Below are positions 41,831-41,851 of a DNA stretch of 41,851 bases, one piece after another. The stretch comes from Neobacillus cucumis. Its GTDB lineage: Bacteria; Bacillota; Bacilli; Bacillales; Cytobacillaceae. A program made the position numbers and the translations under genes. The stretch is from positions 1 to 41,851 of the forward strand of contig NZ_PGVE01000109.1 in assembly GCF_002860255.1 (NCBI RefSeq), given 5' to 3'. The notes under the pieces were generated by a model. That model saw only the letters and a program-made list of their open reading frames with translations. It ran no database searches and had not been told where the DNA came from. Positions within the stretch are counted from its first letter, which is position 1; each line of letters starts with the position of its first letter.

Positions 41831-41851
41831 TAAACAAAAAAGCAGTGGATT

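Overview
The window looks like a piece of a low-GC Gram-positive chromosome from the Bacillaceae (a Bacillus, Neobacillus or similar spore-former). The reasons are the Bacillus-type 5S rRNA end followed by a long tRNA cluster, strong AGGAGG-type ribosome sites, frequent TTG and GTG starts, U-tract intrinsic terminators, and genes close to Bacillus subtilis ccpN, yqfL/ppsR, yabR, yhfK, dacC, serC and cidR-cidA-cidB. Everything here is read by eye; no database search was run.

Layout. 1-2506: tail of an rRNA operon (last bases of 5S) and 15 tRNA genes, interrupted after tRNA-Leu(CAA) by a terminator and a NIPSNAP-Nudix fusion gene. 2567-8041: a second Fpg/Nei-type DNA glycosylase, then the gluconeogenic switch ccpN-ppsR-ppdK and a small conserved protein. 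8042-8400: an apparent type I toxin-antitoxin locus (27-29 residue hydrophobic toxin plus antisense RNA). 8421-16756: a SUV3-like RNA helicase, a DacC-type penicillin-binding protein, an endonuclease IV paralogue, a HEPN-CBS fusion, an acidic unknown protein, a FrnE-type thioredoxin-fold protein and a small serine-rich protein.

17072-24964 is more accessory: two orphan Opp/Dpp-type permeases and a decayed third copy, a GTP cyclohydrolase II, an esterase, a wrecked acyl-CoA synthetase, a 133-bp Bacillaceae-type repeat, a VOC dioxygenase with an MhqR-like operator, and an orphan glgC. 25094-34203: HAD phosphatases, cidR/cidA/cidB, a threonine-aldolase-like enzyme, yabR, a 740-bp gene-free stretch with strikingly nested inverted repeats and its own terminator (candidate structured RNA), a gamma-class carbonic anhydrase, two short conserved-looking ORFs and a luciferase-like monooxygenase. 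34259-41802: serC, yhfK and a five-gene operon (glycerol-dehydrogenase-like enzyme, lipoprotein, permease, ATPase, PLP aminotransferase) that looks like uptake and processing of an unknown small amino compound.

The most interesting items are the nested-palindrome RNA candidate at 31449-31862, the type I toxin-antitoxin locus at 8049-8374, the pseudogene frameshift that sits on a perfect 17-bp inverted repeat at 19054-19098, the HEPN-CBS protein, and the dehydrogenase/ABC/aminotransferase operon with an internal terminator after the binding-protein gene.
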